This document shows, piece after piece, positions 16,745 through 24,773 of a stretch of 64,000 bases of DNA (positions are counted from its first letter, which is position 1; each line of letters starts with the position of its first letter). Both the position numbers and the translations under genes were made by a program. This stretch comes from HLUCCA09 sp039822045 (GTDB lineage: Bacteria > Pseudomonadota > Alphaproteobacteria > Rhodobacterales > Rhodobacteraceae), in contig JBCBMY010000006.1 in the NCBI GenBank assembly GCA_039822045.1, positions 124,001 through 188,000 on the forward strand. The letters are read 5' to 3'. Under the pieces are notes generated by a model. The model did not search any database, was not told the DNA's origin, and saw nothing but the letters and a program-made list of their open reading frames with translations.

Positions 16745-18165
16745 CCGAGCTTGTCGTCGGACCGTTCAACCGCGTCGAGGGCGATCTCGAGGTGCGCCTC
16801 GACGTCTCCGATGGGCGGGTCACGGCGGCCTATGCCAATTCGCCATTGTTTCGCGGCTTTGAAACCATGCTCACAGGTGCCGACCCGCGCGACGCGCTCA
16901 CATTGACCCCACGGATCTGCGGGATCTGTTCGATCAGCCAGTCGGCGGCGGCGGCACACGCGCTGGCGGCCGCCAGCGGGGCGTCGATGGCCCCGCAAGG
17001 CGCCCTGGCCGCGGCGATCCTGCATGGCGTCGAAAATCTCGCCGACCATGTGACGCATTTCTACCTGTTCTTCATGCCGGATTTTGCGCGCATCGAGTAC
17101 AAGGGCCGCGACTGGCACGATGGCATGGTGGACAAGTTCACCGCCACGAAAGGGTCGTCCCAGAGAGCGGCCCTCGATGCGCGGGCGCGGCTTTTCCATG
17201 TCACGGGGGTTCTCGGCGGCAAGTGGCCTCACACGCTGGCGATCCAACCGGCCGGCGTCACGCGCACACCGACAGCGTCGGAAAAGGTGCGCATGAAAGC
17301 GACGTTCCGCACGTTTCGCCGGTTCCTGGAAGGCCAGCTCTTCGGGGCCGCTCTTGAGGAGTTTCTGGCATGCGGTTCGGCCAGCGATCTGGACGCGTGG
17401 AACACCGGCGATGCCGGCCTGTTCTTCCAGGCCGGGCAGTCGCTTGGGCTGGCTGAGATGGGACAAGGGCCGCGTCGCTTCCTGTCCTACGGAGCATATC
17501 CGCAGGGCGCCGGACGGGCGACCGCCGCAGGGGTCTGGCGCGACGGCGCGGTGCGCGACGTCGAACCCGACGCAATCGTCGAACATGTCGCGCATAGCTG
17601 GATGGAGGGCGCTGGCGCGCATCCGTTCGACGGCGCAACGGCGCCGGATGAAGCGATGGCCGAGCCGGGCTATAGCTGGTGCAAGGCGCCGCGCCTGTCG
17701 GGCGAGGCGGTGGAGGTGGGCGCCTTTGCAAGGCAGGTCGTCGATGGCCAGGCCCTCGCCGTGGCGTTGGCCGACGAGGGCGGGGTGCGGGCGCGGATCG
17801 CCGGTCGCCTGATCGAGATCGCGCGGACGCAACTCTGGCTTGAGGAATGGGTGGAGGCGCTCGACCCCGACGCGCGGTTCATGGGCGAGTTCGAGGTGCC
17901 GCAAGACGGGCGCGGGTTCGGCCTAGTGGAAGCGGCCCGAGGCTCGCTGGGCCACTGGGTCGTGATCGAAGGCGGGCGGATCGCGAACTATCAGATCGTG
18001 GCGCCAACCACCTGGAACTTCTCCCCGCGCGATGACACCGGACAGCCCGGACCGCTCGAAGCTGCCTTGGTTGGGGCACCCGTCGACGCGGGCGAAACCG
18101 CGCCGCTCTCGGTCCAGCACATCGTTCGCAGCTTCGACCCCTGCATGGTGTGTACAGTGCATTGA
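16741..18165 (+). CDS. hupV: H2-sensing (regulatory) hydrogenase large subunit
   Basis: The product is 474 residues. It carries both NiFe ligand pairs: RICGICS (about residues 57-63) and DPCMVCTVH at the extreme C-terminus. Ordinary large subunits have a further tail of about 15 residues that is cut after this His. Here the protein ends at the His, so no endoprotease step is needed. That is the recognised feature of regulatory hydrogenases. It would bind H2 with HupU and signal to HupT. The start is GTG at 16741, overlapping the TGA of hupU (GTGA). Length agrees with the R. capsulatus protein. Confidence 0.93.
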   Translation: MTELVVGPFNRVEGDLEVRLDVSDGRVTAAYANSPLFRGFETMLTGADPRDALTLTPRICGICSISQSAAAAHALAAASGASMAPQGALAAAILHGVENLADHVTHFYLFFMPDFARIEYKGRDWHDGMVDKFTATKGSSQRAALDARARLFHVTGVLGGKWPHTLAIQPAGVTRTPTASEKVRMKATFRTFRRFLEGQLFGAALEEFLACGSASDLDAWNTGDAGLFFQAGQSLGLAEMGQGPRRFLSYGAYPQGAGRATAAGVWRDGAVRDVEPDAIVEHVAHSWMEGAGAHPFDGATAPDEAMAEPGYSWCKAPRLSGEAVEVGAFARQVVDGQALAVALADEGGVRARIAGRLIEIARTQLWLEEWVEALDPDARFMGEFEVPQDGRGFGLVEAARGSLGHWVVIEGGRIANYQIVAPTTWNFSPRDDTGQPGPLEAALVGAPVDAGETAPLSVQHIVRSFDPCMVCTVH

Positions 18166-20411
18166 GCCAAGGCCGCCGGATACGCGTGCGCGGGCAGGTG
18201 CAGGGCGTGGGCTTTCGACCGTTCGTCTGGCAACTGGCGCAAAGGTTCGGCGTATCGGGAGAGGTCTTGAACGACGCTGAAGGCGTTTTGATCCATGCGT
18301 CGGGTGGCGACCTCGCCGCGTTCGAAGCCGCGTTGACGACCGACGCCCCGGCGCTGGCGTCGGTAGACGCGGTGGAAAGCGCGGCGGCGGATGTCGAGGC
18401 CACCTCCGAGTTCAGGATCACCGCAAGCGGCCCTGCCGGCGCCGAAACACGCGTGACCCCGGATGCGGCGACCTGCCCGGATTGCGTTGCCGAGATCTTT
18501 GATCCGGCCGAGCGCCGGTTCGGCTACGCCTTCACCAATTGCACCAATTGCGGGCCGCGCTTCACCATTCTCAAGGCGCTGCCCTACGACCGGGCGCAAA
18601 CGACGATGGCGCCCTTCCAGATGTGTGCGGACTGCCAGTCGGAGTACGAGAACCCGGCCGACCGCCGGTTCCATGCACAGCCGGTGGCGTGCCCCGCTTG
18701 CGGTCCCCGGTTGTGGTGCGAGGCGGGGGGCACGGAACTGTCCGGCGATCCGATCGCAGCCGCGGCGGATGCCCTGAAGGCCGGCAAGATCGTTGCGGTG
18801 AAGGGCCTCGGTGGATTTCACCTGTGTTGCGATGCAATGAATGCCGCTGCCATCGACCTGCTGCGCGCCCGCAAGCGGCGTCCATCCAAGCCCTTTGCCC
18901 TGATGGCCCGTCGTGATCGCGTTGCGGGGTTTGCGGATGTCTCTGCAGAGGAATGGGCGCTTCTGGACAGCGCCGTCGCGCCCGTCGTTCTCTTGCATGC
19001 CCGTGGCGCCGAACTGCCCGAGACGGTCGCGCCGGGCATGGCCCGCCTCGGCTTCATGCTGCCCTATACGCCGCTCCACCACCTCCTGTTGGCGGCGTGG
19101 CAAGGATGGCCGCTTGTCATGACCTCCGGCAACCTGTCTGGCGAGCCGCAGGTGATCGGCAATGAAGAGGCGCGCCGCAAGCTCTCAGACTTCGCCGATG
19201 TCTTCCTGCTTCACGATCGGGATATCGCCCGGCGTCTGGATGACGGCGTCGAAGCCATTTGCCCGGCGGGGCCGGTTGTTCTGCGGCGCGCTCGGGGTCG
19301 CGTGCCCGGCACGCTGCCATTGCCCGACGGCACCGGCGAGGCGCACATCCTCGCGCTCGGCGGTCAGCTCAAGTCGGCGATCTGCATGACGAAGAACGGG
19401 CAGGCGCTCCTGTCGCATCACCTGGGCGATCTTGATGACGCGCTGTCGGTTGAAGAGTTCTTCAAGGCCGATCGGGACATGGCCGAGCTCTTCGATCACC
19501 GGCCCGACGCCGTGGCCGTCGATCTGCACCCCGACTTTCGCGCCACGCAGCATGGGTATGCGCGGGCGGCGGCCCTCGATGTGCCGCTCGTCGAGGTGCA
19601 ACACCACCATGCGCATATGGCCGCGGCCCTCGGGGAGCACGGATGGTCGGGGGAGACGGCCGTTGGACTTGTGCTCGACGGGCTTGGGCTCGGCACCGAC
19701 GGCACGGTCTGGGGAGGAGAGGTCCTGGTCGGAGGATATGCCAGCGTGCACCGCGCCGGCTTTCTGAAGCCCGCGCCCCTGGTCGGTGGCGATCGCGCGC
19801 AGGCCGAGCCTTGGCGCAACGCGGTTGTGCGTCTCGACGCGGCCGGACTGAGTGATCTTGCCGATCGCCTGTTCCCGGATAGGCCCCGCGATGCCCTCCG
19901 ACAGGCGGCAGCAGCGGGGTTCAACGCGCCGCTCTCAAGCTCTGCCGGCCGGCTCTTCGACGCGGTCGCGGCCTGCCTTGGGCTGGCGGCCGGGGTCCAG
20001 AGTTTTGAGGGCGAAGCGGCTATGCGTCTGGAGGCGCTGGCAGCGTCCGCAGGGCAGGGGTCAGGCGCCTATTCCTATGCCATCGACGGCGCCGGAATTG
20101 ATCCGTCGCCAATGTTCGCCGACCTTGCCGACGACCTGTCGAACGCTGTGGCGCACGAGATCATGGCCGCACGGTTCCACGGGTTCGTGGTGGCTGCTTT
20201 CGCGCAACTGGGCCGTGCCGTGGCCGAGGCGAACGGCACCGATCAGATCGCGCTTTCGGGGGGATGCTTTCAGAACATGACGCTTCTGGCCGGCATGATG
20301 GATGCGCTGTCCGACATGCGCGTTGCAGGCCCCGGATGCGTGCCGGCCAATGATGGCGGCCTCGCCTTCGGGCAGGCCTTGGTCGCGCTCGCGCGTCTGG
20401 AAAGCGCCTGA
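18150..20411 (+). CDS. hypF: Carbamoyltransferase HypF (hydrogenase cyanide-ligand synthesis)
   Basis: The product is 753 residues, the usual length. The order is an acylphosphatase-like domain (about residues 8-95, with RVRGQVQGVGFRPFVWQLAQ), two zinc-finger units (CPDC...CTNC and CADC...CPAC, about residues 110-190), a YrdC-like domain, and a Kae1-like carbamoyltransferase domain (HHHAHMAAAL, LDGLGLGTDG, SGGCFQN). HypF transfers the carbamoyl group of carbamoyl phosphate to the HypE C-terminal cysteine. The start may be GTG at 18150 (used here) or TTG at 18162, which overlaps the hupV stop exactly like the hupT-hupU junction. Its place between hupV and hupS matches R. capsulatus. Confidence 0.93.
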   Translation: MYSALSQGRRIRVRGQVQGVGFRPFVWQLAQRFGVSGEVLNDAEGVLIHASGGDLAAFEAALTTDAPALASVDAVESAAADVEATSEFRITASGPAGAETRVTPDAATCPDCVAEIFDPAERRFGYAFTNCTNCGPRFTILKALPYDRAQTTMAPFQMCADCQSEYENPADRRFHAQPVACPACGPRLWCEAGGTELSGDPIAAAADALKAGKIVAVKGLGGFHLCCDAMNAAAIDLLRARKRRPSKPFALMARRDRVAGFADVSAEEWALLDSAVAPVVLLHARGAELPETVAPGMARLGFMLPYTPLHHLLLAAWQGWPLVMTSGNLSGEPQVIGNEEARRKLSDFADVFLLHDRDIARRLDDGVEAICPAGPVVLRRARGRVPGTLPLPDGTGEAHILALGGQLKSAICMTKNGQALLSHHLGDLDDALSVEEFFKADRDMAELFDHRPDAVAVDLHPDFRATQHGYARAAALDVPLVEVQHHHAHMAAALGEHGWSGETAVGLVLDGLGLGTDGTVWGGEVLVGGYASVHRAGFLKPAPLVGGDRAQAEPWRNAVVRLDAAGLSDLADRLFPDRPRDALRQAAAAGFNAPLSSSAGRLFDAVAACLGLAAGVQSFEGEAAMRLEALAASAGQGSGAYSYAIDGAGIDPSPMFADLADDLSNAVAHEIMAARFHGFVVAAFAQLGRAVAEANGTDQIALSGGCFQNMTLLAGMMDALSDMRVAGPGCVPANDGGLAFGQALVALARLESA

Positions 20412-20440
20412 CCAGAGCACGCGCACCCCGGCAAGTCACT

Positions 20441-20451
20441 TTGCTGCCGAA
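20441..20451 (+). promoter_or_regulatory. Possible HupR-binding site upstream of hupS
   Basis: TTGCTGCCGAA resembles the TTG-N5-CAA site recognised by HupR upstream of hupS in R. capsulatus, with one mismatch (GAA for CAA). It lies about 165 bp before the hupS start, a spacing similar to the known upstream site. The evidence is one short degenerate match. Confidence 0.3.
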
Positions 20452-20490
20452 TGGCTCACCGCGCACATAAATATGAATTACATCAGAGAG

Positions 20491-20519
20491 TTGACCGATG
20501 TGTCGCAGGGTGACGGATT
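20491..20519 (+). promoter_or_regulatory. Candidate hupS promoter
   Basis: TTGACC (20491-20496), a 17-nt spacer and CGGATT (20514-20519) could be sigma70-type elements, with a poor -10. The AT-rich segment just upstream (20466-20480) could suit a bending protein such as IHF, but no good IHF consensus is seen. Confidence 0.25.
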
Positions 20520-20612
20520 TCCTGTCGCATGCCTCAGCATACCGCAATCCTTGGTTCAGGTGGCGCGGACCCCGTCCGCGCATGACCGCTTCGCGAACGG
20601 AGGAGACCAGCC

Positions 20613-21710
20613 TTGAGCCAGATAGAAACCTTCTACGACGTGATGCGTCGCCAGGGGATCACCCGGCGCAGCTTCATGAAATACTGCTCGCTGACAGCGG
20701 CGGCTCTGGGGCTTGGTCCGACCTTCGTGCCAAAGATCGCCCACGCGATGGAAACCAAGCCACGCACACCGGTGATCTGGATCAACGGTCTGGAGTGCAC
20801 CTGCTGCTCGGAGAGCTTCATTCGGGGCGCGCATCCGCTGGCGAAGGATGTGGTTCTCTCGATGATCTCGCTCGACTACAGCCACGTCCTGATGGCGGCG
20901 GCCGGCCACGCCGCCGAAGCCGCGCTGGAAGAGGCCATCGAGACATACCGGGGCAACTACATTCTCGCGGTCGAAGGCAACCCGCCCCTGAACGAAGACG
21001 GCATGTACTGCATCAATGCGGGGCGTCCGTTCGTCGAACAGCTTCGTCATGTCGCCAAGGATGCCAAAGCGATCATTTCGTGGGGCGCGTGTGCGTCCTA
21101 TGGCTGTGTCCAGGCGGCGAAACCCAACCCGACCCAGGCGACGCCGGTCCACAAGGTCATCACCGACAAGCCGATCATCAAGGTGCCCGGATGCCCGCCC
21201 ATCGCCGAGGTCATGACCGGTGTGATCACCTACATGCTGACGTTCGACCGGCTGCCGGAGCTCGACCGCCAGGGGCGCCCCGCGATGTTCTATGGCCAGC
21301 GCATTCACGACAAGTGCTATCGCCGTCCGCACTTTGACGCCGGCCAGTTTGTCGAGCAGTGGGACGACGACTACGCGCGCAAGGGCTATTGCCTCTACAA
21401 AGTGGGCTGCAAAGGCCCAACGACCTACAACGCCTGTTCGACCGTCCGGTGGAACGAAGGCGTGTCCTTCCCGATCCAGTCGGGCCACGGCTGCATTGGC
21501 TGTTCCGAAGACGGCTTCTGGGATCAGGGCAGCTTCTATGATCGCGTCACCGACCTCACGCAATTTGGCGTTGAGCGAAACGCGGATCAGGTCGGCCTGG
21601 CCGCGGCAGGTGTCGTCGGCGGCGGCATAGCGCTTCACACGGCCGTCTCCGCTCTGAAGTCCGCGCAAAAGAAATCCCAGACGCACGTCTCTGAGAACGA
21701 GGAGGCCTAA
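20613..21710 (+). CDS. hupS: Uptake [NiFe]-hydrogenase small subunit
   Basis: The product is 365 residues. The N-terminus is a Tat signal with the twin-arginine motif TRRSFMK and a hydrophobic stretch ending near 'KIAHAME'. The mature part has the proximal-cluster motif LECTCCSESF, then 'GACASYGCVQ' and 'VPGCPP', and the medial/distal cluster region (CYRRPHF, KGYCLYKVGCKGP, GHGCIGCSE). A C-terminal hydrophobic helix (QVGLAAAGVVGGGIALHTAV) anchors it in the membrane with the active site in the periplasm. The start is TTG at 20613, with GGAGGAGA upstream; the next Met would cut into the Tat signal. Three base pairs separate its stop from hupL. Confidence 0.95.
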   Translation: MSQIETFYDVMRRQGITRRSFMKYCSLTAAALGLGPTFVPKIAHAMETKPRTPVIWINGLECTCCSESFIRGAHPLAKDVVLSMISLDYSHVLMAAAGHAAEAALEEAIETYRGNYILAVEGNPPLNEDGMYCINAGRPFVEQLRHVAKDAKAIISWGACASYGCVQAAKPNPTQATPVHKVITDKPIIKVPGCPPIAEVMTGVITYMLTFDRLPELDRQGRPAMFYGQRIHDKCYRRPHFDAGQFVEQWDDDYARKGYCLYKVGCKGPTTYNACSTVRWNEGVSFPIQSGHGCIGCSEDGFWDQGSFYDRVTDLTQFGVERNADQVGLAAAGVVGGGIALHTAVSALKSAQKKSQTHVSENEEA

Positions 21711-21713
21711 AGG

Positions 21714-23507
21714 ATGGTTGTCCAAACGCCAAACGGCTTCACACTCGACGATTCCGGTCAACGCATCGTGGTCGACCCGGTAACCCGGATCGAAGGCCAT
21801 ATGCGCTGCGAAGTGAACGTTGACGAAAACAACATGATCACCAACGCCGTGTCGACGGGGACCATGTGGCGCGGGCTCGAGGTGATCCTGAAGGGCCGCG
21901 ATCCGCGAGATGCCTGGGCCTTTACCGAGCGCATCTGCGGCGTCTGCACCGGCACGCACGCGCTCACCAGCGTGCGCGCCGTCGAGGATGCGCTCGGGAT
22001 CGAGATCCCCGAAAACGCCAACTCGATCCGCAATATCATGCAGCTCAACCTGCAGATTCACGACCACATCGTGCACTTCTACCATCTCCACGCGCTCGAC
22101 TGGGTGAACCCGGTCAACGCGCTCAAGGCCGACCCCAAGGCCACCAGCGAGTTGCAGCAGACGGTCAGCCCGAGCCATCCGCTGTCGAGCCCGGGCTACT
22201 TCCGGGACGTCCAGAACCGGCTGAAGGCGTTCGTGGAATCCGGCCAGCTTGGCATCTTCAAGAACGGCTACTGGGACAACCCGGCCTATCTGTTGCCGCC
22301 CGAGGCCGATCTGATGGCGACCACGCACTACCTCGAGGCGCTGGACCTGCAAAAAGACATCGCCAAGATCCACACCATCTTCGGCGGCAAGAACCCGCAT
22401 CCAAACTGGCTGGTCGGCGGCGTGCCATGCCCGATCAACGTTCATTCGACGGGCGCGGTTGGGGCCATCAGCATGGAGCGGCTGAACCTCGTCTCGACGA
22501 TCATCGACAAGTGCATCGAGTTCAACAAGAACGTCTACATCCCCGACGTCATTGCCATAGGCGGGTTCTACCGGAACTGGCTCTATGGTGGTGGCCTGTC
22601 GTCAAAGGCGTGCCTCGCCTATGGCGACATCCCTGAACATGCCAACAATTTCGAGGCCGATCAGCTCTATCTGCCCCGCGGCGCGATCGTCGATGGCGAT
22701 CTCTCAACCGTGCACGAGGTCGACGTGCGGGATCCCGAGCAGATCCAGGAGTTCGTCGATCACTCATGGTACGAATACGGCGAGCCGGGCAAGGGGTTGC
22801 ACCCCTGGGACGGCGTCACCAATGCCAAGTTCGAGCTGGGCCCGAACCACCAGGGCACCAAGACCCGGATCGAACAGATCGACGAGGCGGCGAAGTATTC
22901 CTGGATCAAGGCGCCGCGCTGGCGGGGCCACGCGATGGAGGTGGGGCCGCTCGCGCGCTATGTCGTCGGCTACGCAAGCGGCCACGAAGAGATCACCGAT
23001 CAGGTCAGCGGGCTCCTGCGCACCATGGACCTGCCGGTCGAAGCGCTGTTCTCGACGCTGGGCCGGACCGCGGCGCGGGCGCTTGAAGGCGAATATTGCG
23101 GCCGGCTGCAGAAGTATTTCTTCGACAAACTGGTGGCCAACATCAAGGCGGGCGACGAGTCGACGGCAAACGTCGCCAAGTGGGACCCGTCCTCCTGGCC
23201 AACCGAGGCGAAGGGCGTCGGCATGACCGAGGCCCCGCGCGGTGCGCTCGGCCACTGGGTGAGCGTCAAGGAGGGGCGCATCGACAATTACCAATGCGTC
23301 GTGCCCACCACATGGAACGGCTCGCCGCGCGACAGTCAGGGCAATATCGGGGCCTTCGAGGCCGCCTTGATGAACACCAAGATGGAGCGGCCCGAGGAAC
23401 CCGTCGAGATCCTGCGCACCCTGCACAGCTTCGACCCGTGCCTCGCCTGCTCGACCCATGTGATGTCACCCGACGGTGACGAACTGACGACCGTCAAGGT
23501 TCGCTAA
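21714..23507 (+). CDS. hupL: Uptake [NiFe]-hydrogenase large subunit
   Basis: The product is 597 residues. Ligand pair one is in RICGVCTGTHA (about residues 72-82) and pair two in DPCLACSTH near the C-terminus. The family H2-site segments 'VDPVTRIEGHMR' and 'APRGALGHW' are present. After DPCLACSTH there is a 15-residue tail (VMSPDGDELTTVKVR), the substrate of the HupD endopeptidase after metal insertion, in contrast to HupV. It has no signal peptide and is exported bound to HupS. The start ATG at 21714 has AAAGG just before it. Confidence 0.96.
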   Translation: MVVQTPNGFTLDDSGQRIVVDPVTRIEGHMRCEVNVDENNMITNAVSTGTMWRGLEVILKGRDPRDAWAFTERICGVCTGTHALTSVRAVEDALGIEIPENANSIRNIMQLNLQIHDHIVHFYHLHALDWVNPVNALKADPKATSELQQTVSPSHPLSSPGYFRDVQNRLKAFVESGQLGIFKNGYWDNPAYLLPPEADLMATTHYLEALDLQKDIAKIHTIFGGKNPHPNWLVGGVPCPINVHSTGAVGAISMERLNLVSTIIDKCIEFNKNVYIPDVIAIGGFYRNWLYGGGLSSKACLAYGDIPEHANNFEADQLYLPRGAIVDGDLSTVHEVDVRDPEQIQEFVDHSWYEYGEPGKGLHPWDGVTNAKFELGPNHQGTKTRIEQIDEAAKYSWIKAPRWRGHAMEVGPLARYVVGYASGHEEITDQVSGLLRTMDLPVEALFSTLGRTAARALEGEYCGRLQKYFFDKLVANIKAGDESTANVAKWDPSSWPTEAKGVGMTEAPRGALGHWVSVKEGRIDNYQCVVPTTWNGSPRDSQGNIGAFEAALMNTKMERPEEPVEILRTLHSFDPCLACSTHVMSPDGDELTTVKVR

Positions 23508-23522
23508 GGGGAGGGACGACCG

Positions 23523-23705
23523 ATGAAAAAGCTGACCACATTCCTTGTTCTCGGCCCGAGCGCGGCCTTTGCCCATGGCGGCCATGTCGACCTGTCGGGA
23601 CCCGTCCATGACGGCTACCACGCCGCGCCGGTGATCGGGGTCGCCCTGGCCGTGCTCGCGGTCGTGCTTGTGACCGGGCTTTCCTCCGTGCGGGGGCAGG
23701 GCTGA
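23523..23705 (+). CDS. Small membrane protein between hupL and hupC, resembling DUF6732
   Basis: The product is 60 residues. A signal-like N-terminus (MKKLTTFLVLGPSAAFA) is followed by 'HGGHVDLSGPVHDGYH' and a transmembrane segment (residues about 37-53, VIGVALAVLAVVLVTGL). Histidines cluster just after the predicted cleavage site, which could bind metal. GGGGAGGGACG precedes the start, and the stop overlaps the hupC start by one base, so translation is real and coupled. The overall shape resembles the small DUF6732 proteins of Rhodobacterales, from memory. HupE nickel or cobalt transporters also begin 'AHxG' after their signal but are far longer. No such gene is in the classical R. capsulatus order. 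Confidence 0.75.
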   Translation: MKKLTTFLVLGPSAAFAHGGHVDLSGPVHDGYHAAPVIGVALAVLAVVLVTGLSSVRGQG

Positions 23706-24496
23706 TGAGCATGGAGGTTGACGACGACACCCTTGTCGCACCCGCGCGGCGCAGGCTCGCGCCCCACGCGGCCGAGCCACTCACCGGCGACGCGACCGAT
23801 CAAGACCGGGCCACGATCACGCGGCGCACCAGTGTCTATGTCTACGAAGCGCCGGTGCGGCTCTGGCACTGGATCAATGCCGCAGCGATTATGGTGCTCT
23901 GTGTCACGGGCTATCTGATTGGCTCACCGCCACCGACGATGGAGATCAGCGAGGCAACCCACCAGTTCGTCTTCGGGTACATCCGCTTTGCGCATTTCGC
24001 CGCGGCGATGGTGATGACCGTCGGGTTCTTCGGCCGGATCTACTGGGCGTTTGTGGGCAATCACCATTCCAAGCAGATGTTCATGTTGCCCTTCTGGAGG
24101 CGCAGCTGGTGGGCCGAGGTCTGGCACGAGATCAAATGGTACGCCTTCCTGACCGACAAGCCGAAGAAATATGTGGGCCACAACCCGTTGGCGCAGATCG
24201 CCATGTTCTTCTTCATGACCGTCGGCATGACCTTCATGATCATCACGGGCTTCGCGCTCTATGCCGAAGGGCTTGGCAAGGGCAGCTGGGCGGATCTGAT
24301 CTTTGGCCCGGTGCTGGCCTTGGTCGGCAACAGCCAGGTTCTGCATCAGCTGCATCACCTCGGCATGTGGGCAATCGTGGTGTTCATGATGATCCACATC
24401 TACGCCGCGGTCCGCGAGGACATCATGTCCCGGCAATCGATGGTGTCGACCATGATCTCCGGCACGCGGACCTTCAAGGACGACCTGGTGGACTGA
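23705..24496 (+). CDS. hupC: Hydrogenase cytochrome b subunit
   Basis: The product is 263 residues. Four membrane segments are visible (about residues 60-80, 95-120, 160-185, 215-240). Haem-ligand histidines are in 'RLWHWINA', 'RFAHFAAAM', 'HQLHHLGMW' and 'MMIHIYAA'. HupC is the di-haem membrane anchor that passes electrons from HupSL to quinone. The N-terminus is about 35 residues longer than the core and polar. The start ATG at 23705 overlaps the stop of the preceding 60-residue gene; another Met lies two codons in. A strong terminator follows at 24522-24550, closing the structural operon. Confidence 0.94.
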   Translation: MSMEVDDDTLVAPARRRLAPHAAEPLTGDATDQDRATITRRTSVYVYEAPVRLWHWINAAAIMVLCVTGYLIGSPPPTMEISEATHQFVFGYIRFAHFAAAMVMTVGFFGRIYWAFVGNHHSKQMFMLPFWRRSWWAEVWHEIKWYAFLTDKPKKYVGHNPLAQIAMFFFMTVGMTFMIITGFALYAEGLGKGSWADLIFGPVLALVGNSQVLHQLHHLGMWAIVVFMMIHIYAAVREDIMSRQSMVSTMISGTRTFKDDLVD

Positions 24497-24500
24497 ACGC

Positions 24501-24586
24501 TTCCACTTTCGGATCGAATCGAACGGGTGCTTCGGCACCCGTTTTTCTTTGGCCAAGTCCTTTTCCAATTTGGGCCCAAAGTGGAA
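24501..24586. repeat. Inverted repeat flanking the hupC terminator
   Basis: TTCCACTTT (24501-24509) and AAAGTGGAA (24578-24586) are perfect 9-bp inverted copies bracketing the terminator. The second arm overlaps a 12-bp palindrome, TTTGGGCCCAAA (24569-24580). Either could be an operator or an extended RNA stem. Confidence 0.5.
24522..24550 (+). terminator. Rho-independent terminator after hupC
   Basis: Arms ACGGGTGC and GCACCCGT close on a UUCG tetraloop and are followed by TTTTCTTT. This is an excellent intrinsic terminator 26 bp after the hupC stop. Confidence 0.92.
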
Positions 24587-24588
24587 AC

Positions 24589-24602
24589 TTGATTTGCATC
24601 AA
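24589..24602 (+). promoter_or_regulatory. FNR/FnrL-type operator upstream of hupD
   Basis: TTGATTTGCATCAA is a perfect TTGAT-N4-ATCAA palindrome, the FNR/FixK/FnrL consensus. It lies about 170 bp before hupD, after the hupC terminator. A candidate -10, TGATAC (24622-24627), sits about where a class II FNR-activated promoter would place it. This suggests oxygen-responsive transcription of hupD and the following maturation genes. Confidence 0.8.
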
Positions 24603-24773
24603 GGTGATGGCCCATATGCCGTGATACGCCAGATAAGTATTTACTTTCAGCATATTGCCGGCGAACTCGCGGAAGCGGCTGTTTCTCTTCCGAAGTGATC
24701 CGCCATTGGTAAGAGTAGCACCAGAGCGGTTGGAAGGGGATGATCCAATCGCCTGAAAGGGAGGGAGGGGAAC

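Noticed and set aside
20412..20612. Sigma54 (-24/-12) promoter before hupS
   Set aside because: No TGGCAC-N5-TTGC-like sequence found; HupR also lacks the GAFTGA loop.
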